DNA of 64,000 nt from Pseudodesulfovibrio cashew (GCF_009762795.1 NZ_CP046400.1:2829501-2893500), one strand, 5' to 3'; positions 41,454 to 51,889 are shown, counted from the first letter of the stretch. Made by a program: numbers and translations. The notes: generated by a model from the letters alone, not told the origin.

Positions 41454-42524
41454 TTAAGGTTGAATGTCGCCGTTGGGCAGCTTGCGCATGAACAGCAGGC
41501 GCCAGATCTTTTCATGTGTGGCCGGTACGATGCTGTTCTTGAGCCCGGGACCGTACGACAGGGCGGAAACCGGCAGCCCGCTGGCGAACGCCATGTTCAA
41601 TATTGCACCGAATGTACAGGCTTCGTCCAGTTTCGTCCAGATAACGCTTGCAAGTTGTTCACTTTTGTACTTCTCGATGAATCGGCCCAGTTGGCGCTGC
41701 GAGTAGTAGGGGTTCAGGACCAGGTGAATATCCATGTCCCGGCACTCCGACATGCCGTACAATTGTGTCCATTCCTTGAGCGAGGTCTTGCCCGGAAGGC
41801 CCGGCAGGTCGAGAAAAATGACGTCGAACTGGGCGGCTTCCTTTTGCAGGAGATCGAAATCGTCGCGGGTGATGATTTCCCGAAAGGCGAGGCCGGAAAG
41901 CTCGGCATAGTGCTTGAGGACGAGGCGTCCCTTGCCTCTGCCGCCGTCGGCAGTTGCCAGACAGATACGCGCCTTGGGGTTGGCCTTCTTCTCCCGGAGA
42001 GCGAGTCGGACCAGACTGGTGGTTTTGCCCGCGCCGCCGGGACCGGCAAAAGCGTGAAATTTTGACGGTCGGTCTTCCAGCATGGAGCGTGCCTCGACCA
42101 TGTCGTCAAGAACAGGAACAATGGAGCGGGTGCCGTCGTCTCGCAGTTCGCAATAGATTTTGGCCAGGACCTTTTCGTCCACATCTTCGCGCTCAAGGTA
42201 CTCCAGGGCCAGCTTCTGCTTGGGGGAGAGGGTGTTCAGGTCCATCTGCGGCTTCATGAGTTGAAGCAACTGGTTCCTGATCTGGCTCCATTCGCGTTGC
42301 CAGCCGACGCTTTCCTGAAGGGCGTCGTCGATAACCCCGTCCCTGGATCGGGCGGGAGCGGTACGGGCCGGGGTGGAGTCGACTGCGGCCACGATTTCGC
42401 AGCACTTGCAGCCGTCTTCGGTTACGGTCTTGTTGGACAGGATGACGGCGTCCTCACCGAGATCAGCCTTGACTTTGGCGAACGCCGCTGTGGAGGTTGC
42501 GGCCCGAAACGTCTTCATTCTCAT
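41454..42524 (-). CDS. flhF: SRP-family GTPase FlhF
   Basis: The 356-residue protein has an N-terminal segment starting MRMKTFRAATSTAAFAKVK (typical for FlhF) and the NG domain with GPGGAGKTT (P-loop, about residue 166), DVIFLDLPGLPGK and a TKLDEA guanine-specificity motif. It places the flagellum at the cell pole. Slightly short against the family average but complete. Confidence 0.93.
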   Translation of the reverse strand: MRMKTFRAATSTAAFAKVKADLGEDAVILSNKTVTEDGCKCCEIVAAVDSTPARTAPARSRDGVIDDALQESVGWQREWSQIRNQLLQLMKPQMDLNTLSPKQKLALEYLEREDVDEKVLAKIYCELRDDGTRSIVPVLDDMVEARSMLEDRPSKFHAFAGPGGAGKTTSLVRLALREKKANPKARICLATADGGRGKGRLVLKHYAELSGLAFREIITRDDFDLLQKEAAQFDVIFLDLPGLPGKTSLKEWTQLYGMSECRDMDIHLVLNPYYSQRQLGRFIEKYKSEQLASVIWTKLDEACTFGAILNMAFASGLPVSALSYGPGLKNSIVPATHEKIWRLLFMRKLPNGDIQP

Positions 42525-42533
42525 GGTCTGGTC

Positions 42534-44636
42534 CTACAATTGAACGGTTGCTGCCGATTGGATCTTGACGTCCGCAGGTATTTCAGCCTGCGAGATGACG
42601 GGCAGGGTCGGAATGAACCGGCCCAGGAGCTGCGAGAACTGGTTCCTGATCTGCGGAGTAACCAGGAGCACGGGCTGGCCGTCGGCGACCATGGCGTCCT
42701 CGGTGGAGCGGTTGATGGCCTGGATTATCTGCTGGGCCACACCGGGCTCCAGGGCGAGGTATCCACCCTGTTCCGCCGGGCGCATGGCCTGGTTGAGGAT
42801 TTGGTCGATCTCCGGATTCAGGGTGATGATCGGGAGGGTGCCTTCCTCGCCGAGGTATGGCTTGACGATGGTGCGTCCCATCTTGGCCCTGACGAACTCG
42901 GTCAGCTGCTGCGGGTCCTGGGTGGCCGTGGCGTAGTCGGCCAGGGTTTCCACGATGGTCAGCAGGTCGCGTATGGAGACGTTCTCCTGAACCAGCGCCT
43001 GGAGCACCTTCTGGCAGCCGCCCAGGCTGAGCACGGACGGGACCAGGCTTTCCACGGCCTTGGGAGCCCGCTTGGCGAGGTTGTCGAGCAGTTCCTGGGT
43101 TTCCTGGCGTCCGAGGAATTCGTGCAGGTTGCGACGGAAGACCTCGGTGAGGTGGGTGGCGATAACCGTGGACGGATCGACCACGGTGTAGCCCGCCAGC
43201 ATGGCCTCTTCCTTCTGGGCCTCCGGGATCCAGACTGCCGGAAGGTTGAAGGCCGGTTCCACGGTCTCCACGCCTTCGATTCTTTGCTTGGCGTCGCCCG
43301 GGTCCATAGCCAGGTAATGGTCGATGAGCAGTTCGGCCTGGGCCACGGGGTTGCCCTTGATGACCACCCGGTATTCGCCCGGCTTGAGCTGCAGGTTGTC
43401 CCGAAGGTGCAGGGAGGGGATGACCACGCCCATGTCCAGGGCGAACTGGCGTCGGATGGAGCGGATTCTGGAGAGCAGGTTGCCGCTCTGTTCCTCGTCC
43501 ACCAGAGGAATGAGGCCATAGCCAACTTCCAGTTCCAGTTGGTCGAGGGGTAGCAGGGCCTGAACTTCTTCCGGGGTATCCAATGTCGTCGCGTCGGCGG
43601 CGGCGTCCTTGTCCTCTTCCGCCGGTTCGAATTGCTTGAAGTGCTGGGCCGAAAGGTGGCTGACTCCGTAAACGATGCAGGCCAGCAACAGGAACGGCAG
43701 GGTGGGCATACCCGGCACTATGGCGAAAATGAGCAGGATGCCGGAGACCAGCTTGAGGGCGCGGTGGTGGAAGGAAAGCTGTCCGATGAATTCCTCGCCC
43801 ATCTTGGCTTCCGCTGCGGCGCGAGAAACGATGATACCCGCAGAAGTGGAGATAATCAGGGAGGGGATGGTGGCCACCAGGCCGTCACCGATGGTCAGCA
43901 GTGTATAGGTCTGGGCTGCGTCCATCCAGTTCATGTCTTTCTGGATGACGCCGATGAGAAAGCCGCCGATGATATTGATGCAGGTGATCATGAAGCCGGC
44001 GTTGACGTCTCCCGAGACGAACTTGCCGGCACCGTCCATGGCTCCGTAGAAGTCTGCCTCGCGGCGCATGTGTTCACGCTTTTCATTGGCCTCTGTCTCA
44101 TCGATAAGCCCGGCGTTGAGGTCTGCCTCGACCGCCATCTGCTTGCCGGGCATGGCGTCCAATGTGAAGCGAGCCGCGACCTCGGCGATACGGGTGGTGC
44201 CCTGGACGATAACCTTCTTGTTGAGCAGGAACAGGATCATGAAGATGACGATGCCGATGACATAGTTGCCGCCGACAACGAACTCTCCGAAACTCTGAAT
44301 GACGGACCCCGCAGCGTCCGTGCCTTCGTCGCCGTGCAGGAGGATGGCTCGAGTGGTGGCCACGTTCAAGGCCAAACGGAGCAGGGTGGTGACCAGGAGC
44401 AGAGTGGGAAAGATGGAGAACTCCAGCGGAGACGTCATGAACATGGAGGTGACCAGCACGACCAGCCCGAGTGAAATGGACACGGTAAGCATGAAATCGA
44501 TGAAGAACGTGGGCAGCGGGATGAGCATCACGAAGAGGATGACCACCACGCCGCCAGCGAGCAGGAAATCTCCCTGCTTGGCGAATTTACCGTAATCTAT
44601 CTTGGGAGCCAGTGGTGTGCTGGGCGTTTGAGACAT
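42534..44636 (-). CDS. flhA: Flagellar type III export protein FlhA
   Basis: The product is 700 residues long, normal for FlhA: about eight membrane segments in the first 330 residues, with the FHIPEP-region LDAMPGKQMAVEADLNAG, and a large cytoplasmic C-terminal domain that binds substrate-chaperone complexes. It is part of the export gate with FlhB and FliPQR. fliP and fliQ are not in the window. Confidence 0.95.
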   Translation of the reverse strand: MSQTPSTPLAPKIDYGKFAKQGDFLLAGGVVVILFVMLIPLPTFFIDFMLTVSISLGLVVLVTSMFMTSPLEFSIFPTLLLVTTLLRLALNVATTRAILLHGDEGTDAAGSVIQSFGEFVVGGNYVIGIVIFMILFLLNKKVIVQGTTRIAEVAARFTLDAMPGKQMAVEADLNAGLIDETEANEKREHMRREADFYGAMDGAGKFVSGDVNAGFMITCINIIGGFLIGVIQKDMNWMDAAQTYTLLTIGDGLVATIPSLIISTSAGIIVSRAAAEAKMGEEFIGQLSFHHRALKLVSGILLIFAIVPGMPTLPFLLLACIVYGVSHLSAQHFKQFEPAEEDKDAAADATTLDTPEEVQALLPLDQLELEVGYGLIPLVDEEQSGNLLSRIRSIRRQFALDMGVVIPSLHLRDNLQLKPGEYRVVIKGNPVAQAELLIDHYLAMDPGDAKQRIEGVETVEPAFNLPAVWIPEAQKEEAMLAGYTVVDPSTVIATHLTEVFRRNLHEFLGRQETQELLDNLAKRAPKAVESLVPSVLSLGGCQKVLQALVQENVSIRDLLTIVETLADYATATQDPQQLTEFVRAKMGRTIVKPYLGEEGTLPIITLNPEIDQILNQAMRPAEQGGYLALEPGVAQQIIQAINRSTEDAMVADGQPVLLVTPQIRNQFSQLLGRFIPTLPVISQAEIPADVKIQSAATVQL

Positions 44637-44701
44637 GTTTTTGACACCTCGTGGGCACGGTTTTCAGCGTTGGCCGGAGGTGCGTTATTGTTTCGTAACT
44701 C

Positions 44702-45766
44702 TTAGCGATTTTTGAACTTATCCAGTTTCGCCAAGATGGCCGCCACGGCCTGGAACAATTCCTCCGGGATGGTTTCCCCGATTTCCACCTGTTTATACAA
44801 AGCCCGTGCCAAGGGAGGGTTGGCTTCAATGGGTATGTCGTTCTCTTTCGCAACCTCTTTGATGCGCTCGGCGATGCGGTTGACGCCTTTGGCAAGAACC
44901 AGTGGCGCGGGCGCGACCAGGGCGTCGTATTGCAGAGCTACCGCATAGTGGGTCGGGTTGGTAACGACCACGTCCGCCTTGGGGATGTCCTGGAACATGC
45001 GGCTGGTCATCATCTGCATCATTTTCTGTTTCTGGCGGTTCTTGACCTGCGGGTCGCCCTCAGCCTGTTTTCGTTCATCCTTGACCTCGTCCTTGCTCAT
45101 TTTCATCTCTTCCTCGTAGTTCCAGCGGGCGTACCAGAGGTCGGCGACGGCGATGATCATCATGGGGATGAGCGCGTAGTAGGCCATCTTGTAGCCGATG
45201 GTGAGCAGGTAGGCGGCTATGCCATGAACATTCCCGTAGAAAAGCGGCAGCAGGTTGGGCATCTCCTGTTTGATGACGATGTAGGGTGCGATGCCAACGG
45301 CCAGAGCCTGAAGAATGCTTTTGCCCAACTTGATGAAGGACTGTGGGCTGATGAACAGTTTTTGGAGCGCGGCAGTGATGTTGAACAGCTTCCCAAACTT
45401 TGGCTTCATGGGTTTGGTGGTCCAGAGTTTGCCCACCTGAAGTCGCATGGTAGTGTAGGAGACGGCAAAGAGGACCAGGAGAAACGGGAGGACCAGGTAC
45501 GTCATCTTTTGCAGGCCCCAGGTGAAGAGCGTGTAGGCAATGGACTTATCCATCTCGATGCTCAGCGCATCCTGAAAGGCCCATCGGAAGATTTCCGAGA
45601 ATTGATCGTAGTAGAAGCCGATCATGAAGCGAAGTGTCAGAATGCCCGCCAGGAGGATGATGACCTTGGAAATTTCCTCGCTTTTGGGAACGTTGCCCTC
45701 TTCCCTCTGTTTCTTTCGCCGTTTCTCTGTGGCTTTTTCCGTTTTGCTCGGATCTTTCTGGGGCAT
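44702..45766 (-). CDS. flhB: Flagellar type III export protein FlhB
   Basis: The 354-residue protein has four membrane segments and the C-terminal cytoplasmic domain with the self-cleavage site VVTNPTHYAVAL (Asn-Pro). It switches export specificity from hook to filament. Positioned between fliR and flhA. Confidence 0.95.
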   Translation of the reverse strand: MPQKDPSKTEKATEKRRKKQREEGNVPKSEEISKVIILLAGILTLRFMIGFYYDQFSEIFRWAFQDALSIEMDKSIAYTLFTWGLQKMTYLVLPFLLVLFAVSYTTMRLQVGKLWTTKPMKPKFGKLFNITAALQKLFISPQSFIKLGKSILQALAVGIAPYIVIKQEMPNLLPLFYGNVHGIAAYLLTIGYKMAYYALIPMMIIAVADLWYARWNYEEEMKMSKDEVKDERKQAEGDPQVKNRQKQKMMQMMTSRMFQDIPKADVVVTNPTHYAVALQYDALVAPAPLVLAKGVNRIAERIKEVAKENDIPIEANPPLARALYKQVEIGETIPEELFQAVAAILAKLDKFKNR

Positions 45767-45779
45767 ACCGCTTCTCTTC

Positions 45780-46571
45780 CTAGAATGTATTCGGGCCAGC
45801 TGCCTGCATGACAGTGCGGAAAATCTCGCTGAGGAGCCCGATGAAGTCGCTTACGTAGTTGGCCATGATGGTGAACAGGAATCCCAGGAAAAAGAAGCCT
45901 ACGGTGACCTTGATGGGGAAGCCCAGGACCAGGACGTGCATTTGCGGTGCGGCTCTGGCAATGAGCGCCAGGGAAAGATCCACCAGGAACAGGGCGGCCA
46001 TGACTGGGGCCGCGATCTTGATGGCGAGGATGAACATCAGGTTGGAGAATTCCAGGATGTGTTTGGACAGCCCCGGGGTCAGGAGCAGTCCGCCGGGAGG
46101 AATGTACTTGAAGCTTATGCCTACGGCATTGAGAAGCTCCAGGTGTCCGTTGAGCACCAGAAAGGTGAGCATGGTGCACATGTAGAGGAAGTGAGCAGTG
46201 GCTGCGTTGGACGTACCGGTGATGGGGTCCACGACGTTGACCATTGAAAATCCCATCTGGAATCCGATTATCTGTCCGCCGAATTGGACCGCTCCAAAGA
46301 GGAATTGGACAAGCAGTCCGAGCATGAGGCCGAGGATGATTTCACCGAGAAGCATCAGGACGATTCCGGTGCCCGTGCCCGGGAACATGGTGCCCGGGAA
46401 GGATAGTTGCGGCCAGAGCGCGGCGGACAGGGCAAGAACCAAAGCGGCCTTGACTGTCTTGGGGATGGATTGGCCTCCGAAAAAAGGCAACAGGAAAAGG
46501 ACGATGCTGACCCTGAAGAGTGTCAGCAGAAAGCTGAGGATGCTGTCTGGATTGAAACCGAATAAATCCAT
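45780..46571 (-). CDS. fliR: Flagellar type III export protein FliR
   Basis: The 263-residue protein has six or so membrane segments and family stretches such as GEIILGLMLGLLVQFLFGAVQ, GGQIIGFQMGFSMVNVVDP and RAAPQMHVLVLGFP. It is the last core component encoded before flhB in this operon. Confidence 0.93.
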   Translation of the reverse strand: MDLFGFNPDSILSFLLTLFRVSIVLFLLPFFGGQSIPKTVKAALVLALSAALWPQLSFPGTMFPGTGTGIVLMLLGEIILGLMLGLLVQFLFGAVQFGGQIIGFQMGFSMVNVVDPITGTSNAATAHFLYMCTMLTFLVLNGHLELLNAVGISFKYIPPGGLLLTPGLSKHILEFSNLMFILAIKIAAPVMAALFLVDLSLALIARAAPQMHVLVLGFPIKVTVGFFFLGFLFTIMANYVSDFIGLLSEIFRTVMQAAGPNTF

Positions 46572-46663
46572 ATCATCACCGTTGCAAAACCCGCACCACC
46601 CCAGCGCGCCCGGGGCTTGCCGTTTTGCGGGGCGAAAAACCTGCGCTTGTTGTCAAAGAAATA

Positions 46664-46694
46664 GCCCTCCCGGAATCAAGCGTTCCAAGAGGGC
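46664..46694 (-). terminator. Terminator-like hairpin between the M23 gene and fliR
   Basis: Arms GCCCTC (46664-46669) and GAGGGC (46689-46694) with an inner GGAA/TTCC pair; on the minus strand it is followed by TATTTCTTTG. It follows the M23 peptidase gene and may separate it from the flagellar operon. Confidence 0.55.
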
Positions 46695-46719
46695 CGGTAT
46701 TGATCATTGCTGATGAACG

Positions 46720-47625
46720 CTAGTTCAGAATGTAGCGCTTCGGGTTGACCGGAACTCCGTTGAGTCGGACCTCGTAGTGCAGGTGAGGACCGGTGGAGCG
46801 CCCCGTGCTGCCTACGTAGCCGATCAGCTCACCGCGGGTAACCACCTTGCCGCTTTTGACCGCGATACGGTGCAGGTGGGCGAAGCGAGTGGTCAGGCTG
46901 GCGTTGTGCTTCAGGCGGATGGACAGGCCGTAGGAGCCGTCGCGTCCGGTGAAACTGATCGTGCCGCGAGCCGGGGCGTAAATCGGTGTCCCCCTGGGGG
47001 CTGAGATGTCGATACCCTTGTGGAACTCGCGCTTGCCGGTGAACGGCGAGGTGCGCCAGGCGAAACCGGAAGTCACCCAACCGGAAGTAGGCCAGATGGA
47101 CGGTGTTGCTTCCAGGATGTTCTGGTTATTACGCAGGGTGTGCATGATCTCCTGCTGCCGGACTTCTTCGAGGCGGGCCTCGACGTTCAGTTGGCGCAGG
47201 AATTCGTGCATCTTGCGGGCAAGGAGTTCCTGCCTGTAGAGGGGCAGGTAACCTTTGGAGAAATTTTCGTCGGTGGGGCCGCCCTTGGGTGCGGTAGCCT
47301 GTCCGCCGTCCTGATCGATGTTGATCATGACACGCAGTTTGGAGTCGAAATCCCTGATGCGGTCGAGGTTGCTCTGGAGGGTGGTGATTTTTTGGGAAAG
47401 GCTGAGGAGCTGCGTTTTTTGCTTCTGGACCGTCATCTCCGCCAGGTTGAGACCTTTTTCAACTCGGGCGTGCTGGGCGTATTTTTTCCACAGAATGACA
47501 TTTCCTGCGGTGAGCCCGGCCATAAAGACAAAAAGCGTGGCTATGACCCATCCCCGAATTTGAAATTTCTTGCAGGAACCCTGTTTGTCCTTGAAGACAA
47601 CTATATGATATTTTCTGAAAAGCAT
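46720..47625 (-). CDS. Membrane-anchored M23 (LytM) peptidoglycan endopeptidase
   Basis: The 301-residue protein has one N-terminal membrane helix (about 27-47), a coiled coil (about 60-90) and an M23 domain (about 185-300) with zinc ligands in HKGIDIS (H and D) and HLHYEV (HxH). All ligands are present, so it is probably an active endopeptidase in the periplasm. It precedes fliR and may be a cell-wall enzyme linked to flagellar assembly or division. Confidence 0.88.
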   Translation of the reverse strand: MLFRKYHIVVFKDKQGSCKKFQIRGWVIATLFVFMAGLTAGNVILWKKYAQHARVEKGLNLAEMTVQKQKTQLLSLSQKITTLQSNLDRIRDFDSKLRVMINIDQDGGQATAPKGGPTDENFSKGYLPLYRQELLARKMHEFLRQLNVEARLEEVRQQEIMHTLRNNQNILEATPSIWPTSGWVTSGFAWRTSPFTGKREFHKGIDISAPRGTPIYAPARGTISFTGRDGSYGLSIRLKHNASLTTRFAHLHRIAVKSGKVVTRGELIGYVGSTGRSTGPHLHYEVRLNGVPVNPKRYILN

Positions 47626-47688
47626 AGCCTTTGCAGTTGGTTATGGTCTAAGAAAAAAGACGGAAGCGCAGCTTGAAGTGAAATTAGT

Positions 47689-48438
47689 CTAGACTTTTTT
47701 ACTTGTCAAGTCAACCTGTTGGCGGGTTATCGCGTTGAACACATTGTGTTTTATCCGTTTGTCCCCCTTCCACGCAAGGCGCAACCATTCATGTATATCG
47801 TCCCTTTTTGTGGAACCATTAGAGGGGCATGTGTTTTCCCATACGGGCAGTTCCCACTGGGCGGCTGCTTTTTTGACAGTGGCCTTGTCTAAAAGCATGG
47901 TCGGTCGAATGACCTGGAGCTCTCCGCCGAAAAAGGCGTCGTTGGCTTTTAGGCCATCTGCTCTGCCGTTCTGGAGAATGTTCATGAAGAACGTGACGAC
48001 GTTGTCGTCTGCGTTATGGCCGAAGGCGAGGTGAGTCAAGTTGTACTCCCGACAGAGTTCAAAGAGCCGTTTCCTGCGCAGCATACTACAATAAAAACAG
48101 GGGGAGTTCTTGCGGTTTTCCTCGGTGTGAGCGCGCGGGCCATAGTCCGTCAGTTCTATGTGGGCGGAGATGCCGTGGTCGGCACACCAGTCCACGAGCG
48201 GGGCGTGAGAAGTCGGATCGAAGCCCGCGTTGACGTGCAGAGCCATCAGCTCTACGGGGAAGGGCATGATCGCCTTGCGGATGGTCAATACCTTGAGCAT
48301 GAGGAAGGAGTCGACGCCGCCCGAGGCGGCCACTCCGATGCGGGCACCATGAGAGACCATGTCGGTCTTCTGCATGAGTTTGCCCGTTGCGGTCACGCAT
48401 TTTTTTTGCGCGAAGGTCAGTTTGCCCCAGGAGGCCAT
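47689..48438 (-). CDS. TtcA-like tRNA sulfurtransferase (PP-loop ATPase)
   Basis: The product has 249 residues starting at the ATG at 48438; the frame upstream of that is shadow sequence. It has the PP-loop SGGVDSF and CFYCSMLRRKRL, the CXXC pair that with a third Cys binds an Fe-S cluster in TtcA. TtcA thiolates C32 of tRNA. Length fits the TtcA family. The end overlaps a TCTAGA-containing palindrome. Confidence 0.85.
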   Translation of the reverse strand: MASWGKLTFAQKKCVTATGKLMQKTDMVSHGARIGVAASGGVDSFLMLKVLTIRKAIMPFPVELMALHVNAGFDPTSHAPLVDWCADHGISAHIELTDYGPRAHTEENRKNSPCFYCSMLRRKRLFELCREYNLTHLAFGHNADDNVVTFFMNILQNGRADGLKANDAFFGGELQVIRPTMLLDKATVKKAAAQWELPVWENTCPSNGSTKRDDIHEWLRLAWKGDKRIKHNVFNAITRQQVDLTSKKV

Positions 48439-48608
48439 GGTTTTTCTCCGTCCCGTTTTTCTGTTAGGTAGTTCAGGTCCGGTAGGGCAGATAGACGATT
48501 CCTGCTTGACTTGCAAGTGGGGTTGGGGCAGCTTTACAAGCTTCCGCGCCGTTCCGGCTGAATACAATTCGAAAATAATGCACGGTTTCCCCCCGGAGGG
48601 AAGGTGTC

Positions 48609-49949
48609 TTGAAAAAAATAGCTCTGTTCTTGACCCTCGTCTCGCTGGCCGCCATTGCCGCGGCGGGATGGTGGTACAACAACCTGACCCGAGAGGAATT
48701 CGACACGACGAGATGGTTATCGGATTCCTTCGAAAACGTGCAGTCAATTCGTGTGCGGGCAGGCAAAAACGATTTCACCCTTGAGGCTTCCGCCGATGGC
48801 TGGCAGGCTCGGATTCCGGGGGCGTCGGGGGCCATCGTCGCAAGGGCCATCCCCAAGAAGGTCCTGGGCTACCTGGTCAGGCTCTCCGAACTGGAGCCCC
48901 ATCGCTCTATCGGCGGTTTCGACAGGGGCGGTCCGGAAGAATACGGCCTGGACGATCCTGACCTTCGCATCGACGTTACCTTTTCAAAGGCCGGGACAGT
49001 CCCGCTGTCTGTCAAGATGACTTCGGACGGTGGCGGTACCATCTTTGGTTGGAACTCGAGAAGCCCCGGGCTTGTTTACGAGTTCGGGAGTAAGGTCGTT
49101 GAGGAATTGGGCCAGACCGTCGACTCTTTTCTGGATACCTGGGTACTGAAGTTCGACGAGGAGAACGTAGCCAAGATCCAGCTGGTTCAACCTTTTGGTT
49201 CCAGTTGGTTGGTGGAAAAGCGCAAGGAAGGGTACTACTTCGCGTTGCCTGGCTATCTCAAGGACAAGCCCGCCTCGGATTCGGCGTTGAAGCTCTACGT
49301 TCATTCCCTCGCCCTGCTCAGGGCCGATCATTTGCTTATGGATCAGATGGAGACCGAAAATCGGATTCCCGCCCTGACCATTCGCATCTGGACAGGGAAG
49401 GACAAGGAGCCGTCCTCGGTGGAGTTCTTCACCATCGCCGATGCGCCTGAGGTCTATCTGGGCAAGTCGTCGTGGTTGACCGTTCCCTTCACACTGGACG
49501 CCCAGAGCGTGGGACTGCTGGTGAAGAGTGCCTTCGACGTGCAGGGAAGGACCGTGATCAAGCTTGATCTTGGAACCGTGGCTCGTCTGATAGTCGCGCA
49601 CGGGGAAAACCATTATGCCGTGGAGCGGGGAGACACCGGCTGGCGACTGATGGACAGGAAAAAAGACCTGCCGGGCATTGACATGTTCCTGTGGCGATTT
49701 ACTGAATTACAGTTTGAGGCTTTGCCTCTGAACAACCTTCCGGATACCGCCGTGAAGCTCATGTACTGCAAGTTGCAGGACAGGGACGGCGAGACACTGA
49801 AGGAACTGACGTTTTATGCCGACCCCAAGCTGCCTCAGGGGCAGTGTTGGATGAAGAACGGCGGCGGGATGTATTATCCCGTTTCAAGCAGGCTGCTCAA
49901 GGATCTGCAGGGCATGTTCCCCTCCGGCAAGACCGGGGCGGATTCCTAG
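48609..49949 (+). CDS. DUF4340-like exported/membrane-anchored protein
   Basis: The 446-residue product starts with TTG at 48609 after GAGGG. A hydrophobic signal anchor (about 4-22) is followed by beta-rich repeats with the DUF4340 pattern: WYNNLTREEFD, LEPHRSIGG, YGLDDPDLRI. Such proteins are often linked with gliding or ABC-type membrane systems, but no such partner is visible here. Function unknown. Confidence 0.65.
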   Translation: MKKIALFLTLVSLAAIAAAGWWYNNLTREEFDTTRWLSDSFENVQSIRVRAGKNDFTLEASADGWQARIPGASGAIVARAIPKKVLGYLVRLSELEPHRSIGGFDRGGPEEYGLDDPDLRIDVTFSKAGTVPLSVKMTSDGGGTIFGWNSRSPGLVYEFGSKVVEELGQTVDSFLDTWVLKFDEENVAKIQLVQPFGSSWLVEKRKEGYYFALPGYLKDKPASDSALKLYVHSLALLRADHLLMDQMETENRIPALTIRIWTGKDKEPSSVEFFTIADAPEVYLGKSSWLTVPFTLDAQSVGLLVKSAFDVQGRTVIKLDLGTVARLIVAHGENHYAVERGDTGWRLMDRKKDLPGIDMFLWRFTELQFEALPLNNLPDTAVKLMYCKLQDRDGETLKELTFYADPKLPQGQCWMKNGGGMYYPVSSRLLKDLQGMFPSGKTGADS

Positions 49950-49976
49950 CCTTGGATTATAGTTAAGGAGAATATC

Positions 49977-50210
49977 ATGGCACGCATTACCGTTGAAGAT
50001 TGTCTGGCAAAGGTCAGCAACCGTTTTCTCATCACGCAGATGGGTATCAAACGCGTCAAGCAGTACCGCGAAGGTTACGACCCCCTGGTCGAGTCCAAAA
50101 ACAAGGAAGTGGTCAGCGCTCTGCGGGAAATTGCCGCAGGCAAGATCCTGCCTGAGGAACTCGTGGATGGTGCCGACGCCGACGTGAATTCCGGAGACGT
50201 TGACGAGTAG
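49977..50210 (+). CDS. rpoZ: RNA polymerase omega subunit
   Basis: The 77-residue protein has the omega signature [30 protein letters not shown]. It supports assembly of beta-prime. It is 2 bp before dnaJ, unlike the common spoT/gmk neighbourhood. Confidence 0.92.
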   Translation: MARITVEDCLAKVSNRFLITQMGIKRVKQYREGYDPLVESKNKEVVSALREIAAGKILPEELVDGADADVNSGDVDE

Positions 50211-50212
50211 TC

Positions 50213-51331
50213 ATGTCCAAGCGTGATTATTACGACGTTCTTGGCGTCTCCCGCGAGGCGTCCCAGGACGAGATCAAATCGGCATACCGCAAGCTCGCCT
50301 TCAAGTTTCATCCGGACCGGAATCAGGATGATCCCGATGCCGAGTCCAAGTTCAAGGAGGCCGCCGAGGCCTACGAGATCCTCGGCAACGCCGAGAAGCG
50401 GCAGACCTATGACCGGTTCGGCCATGAGGGCGTAAATGGCAACGGGTTCTCGGGCTTCTCCAGCAATGAGGACATCTTCGGTGCCTTCAGCGATATTTTC
50501 GGTGAGGTCTTCGGCTTCGCCGGAGCCGGGCGTGGCGGTGCGAATCGTCCCCGTCCCGGGGCTGATCTGCGCTACAACCTGGAAATTTCCTTCCGTGAGG
50601 CCGCCAAGGGCACGGAAGTGGACATCCAGATTCCGGTAGAACAGGTCTGTGATGCCTGTGACGGATCGGGTGCCGCTCCTGGAAGCAATCCCGAGACCTG
50701 CCCTCATTGTGGCGGCTCGGGCACTATGCAGCAGGCGCAGGGCTTTTTCCGCATCCAGGTCACCTGCCCCCATTGCCGGGGCGCCGGGAAGCTCATCAGC
50801 GACCCGTGCGACACCTGCATGGGCCGGGGCACGGTCATCAGGGACAAGGACCTCAAGGTCCGCATCCCCGCGGGCGTGGACAACAACTCCCGCCTCCGTC
50901 TCCGCGGCGAGGGCGAGAGTGGCTTTAACGGCGGTCCTCCCGGCGATTTGTACGTGGTCATCCGGGTGGAGCCCGACAAGGTCTTCGAGCGACAGGGCCA
51001 GAATCTGATCATCAGCCGTGAGATATCCTTCGTGGAAGCCGCTCTGGGGCATCGTCTGGAGGTTCCGAGTCTGGACGATCCGGTCAACCTCGACATCCCA
51101 AAGGGAACCCAGTCCGGTGAGATTTTCCGCCTGCGCGGCTTGGGCCTTCCGCACTTGGGCAGCGCCCATAGCGGCGACTTGCTGGTGGAGGTTCGGGTCA
51201 AGACGCCCACGCATCTCAACTCCAAGCAGGAAGAGCTCCTGCGCGAGTTTGCCGAGATAGAATCCAAGAAATTGAGCACCAAGGCCAAGGGCTTCTTCAA
51301 GAAGGCCAAAGACAAGGTCATGGGAGAGTAA
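50213..51331 (+). CDS. dnaJ: Chaperone DnaJ
   Basis: The 372-residue type I J-protein has all domains: J domain with FHPDRNQ (HPD), Gly/Phe-rich linker ([14 protein letters not shown]), four zinc repeats ([32 protein letters not shown]) and C-terminal substrate-binding barrels. It is between rpoZ and moaC, with 1-2 bp gaps, suggesting one operon. Confidence 0.95.
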   Translation: MSKRDYYDVLGVSREASQDEIKSAYRKLAFKFHPDRNQDDPDAESKFKEAAEAYEILGNAEKRQTYDRFGHEGVNGNGFSGFSSNEDIFGAFSDIFGEVFGFAGAGRGGANRPRPGADLRYNLEISFREAAKGTEVDIQIPVEQVCDACDGSGAAPGSNPETCPHCGGSGTMQQAQGFFRIQVTCPHCRGAGKLISDPCDTCMGRGTVIRDKDLKVRIPAGVDNNSRLRLRGEGESGFNGGPPGDLYVVIRVEPDKVFERQGQNLIISREISFVEAALGHRLEVPSLDDPVNLDIPKGTQSGEIFRLRGLGLPHLGSAHSGDLLVEVRVKTPTHLNSKQEELLREFAEIESKKLSTKAKGFFKKAKDKVMGE

Positions 51332-51332
51332 T

Positions 51333-51812
51333 ATGTCCGACGGCTTTTCGCATATGGATGATGACGGCAACGCCCGCATGGTGGACGTCTCCGCCAAGAA
51401 CGACACCGCGCGCACGGCGATTGTCCGTTGCGTGATCCGGCTCGCACCGGAGACCCTGCGTCTGCTCATGGAGAACGCGTTGCCCAAGGGTGACGTGCTG
51501 ACCACGGCCAAGATTGCTGGTATTCAGGCTGCCAAGCGGACTGCGGACATGATCCCCATGTGTCATCCGCTGCCCATCAGCTACGTGGACGTTCGCTTCA
51601 CCGTGGACGAAGGGGAGTCCACCATCTCCCTGGAGTGTGAGGTACGCACTACCTACAAGACCGGCGTGGAGATGGAGGCCCTGGTGGGTGCGCAGATCGC
51701 TGCGGCCACCATCTATGACATGTGCAAGGCGGTCCAGAAGGACATCGTCATCGACAACTGCCGTCTGGCTTTCAAGTCCGGCGGCAAGAGCGGGACATTC
51801 CAGGCTGAGTAG
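51333..51812 (+). CDS. moaC: Cyclic pyranopterin monophosphate synthase MoaC
   Basis: The 159-residue protein has the family motifs [24 protein letters not shown] and [10 protein letters not shown] with catalytic Lys and Asp residues. It turns the MoaA product into cyclic pyranopterin in the first step of molybdenum/tungsten cofactor synthesis. It is directly after dnaJ (1 bp gap) and before a strong terminator. No copy of the Mo/W palindrome was seen next to it. Confidence 0.95.
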   Translation: MSDGFSHMDDDGNARMVDVSAKNDTARTAIVRCVIRLAPETLRLLMENALPKGDVLTTAKIAGIQAAKRTADMIPMCHPLPISYVDVRFTVDEGESTISLECEVRTTYKTGVEMEALVGAQIAAATIYDMCKAVQKDIVIDNCRLAFKSGGKSGTFQAE

Positions 51813-51832
51813 ACCGCAAGCGACTATGATAT

Positions 51833-51865
51833 AAAAAGCCGCAGTCCGAGGACTGCGGCTTTTTT
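51833..51865. terminator. Bidirectional terminator between moaC and hisF
   Basis: AAAAAGCCGCAGTC pairs with GACTGCGGCTTTTT (51833-51846, 51851-51864) with a short loop; A and T runs on the two sides serve both strands. Confidence 0.92.
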
Positions 51866-51889
51866 GGTGCTTCTTTGATGGGATGGGGG

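Noticed and set aside
48439-48747. Upstream extension of the TtcA-like reading frame
   Set aside because: The extra 103 codons do not resemble TtcA, have no ribosome site and overlap the divergent gene's promoter and start; the ATG at 48438 gives the family length.
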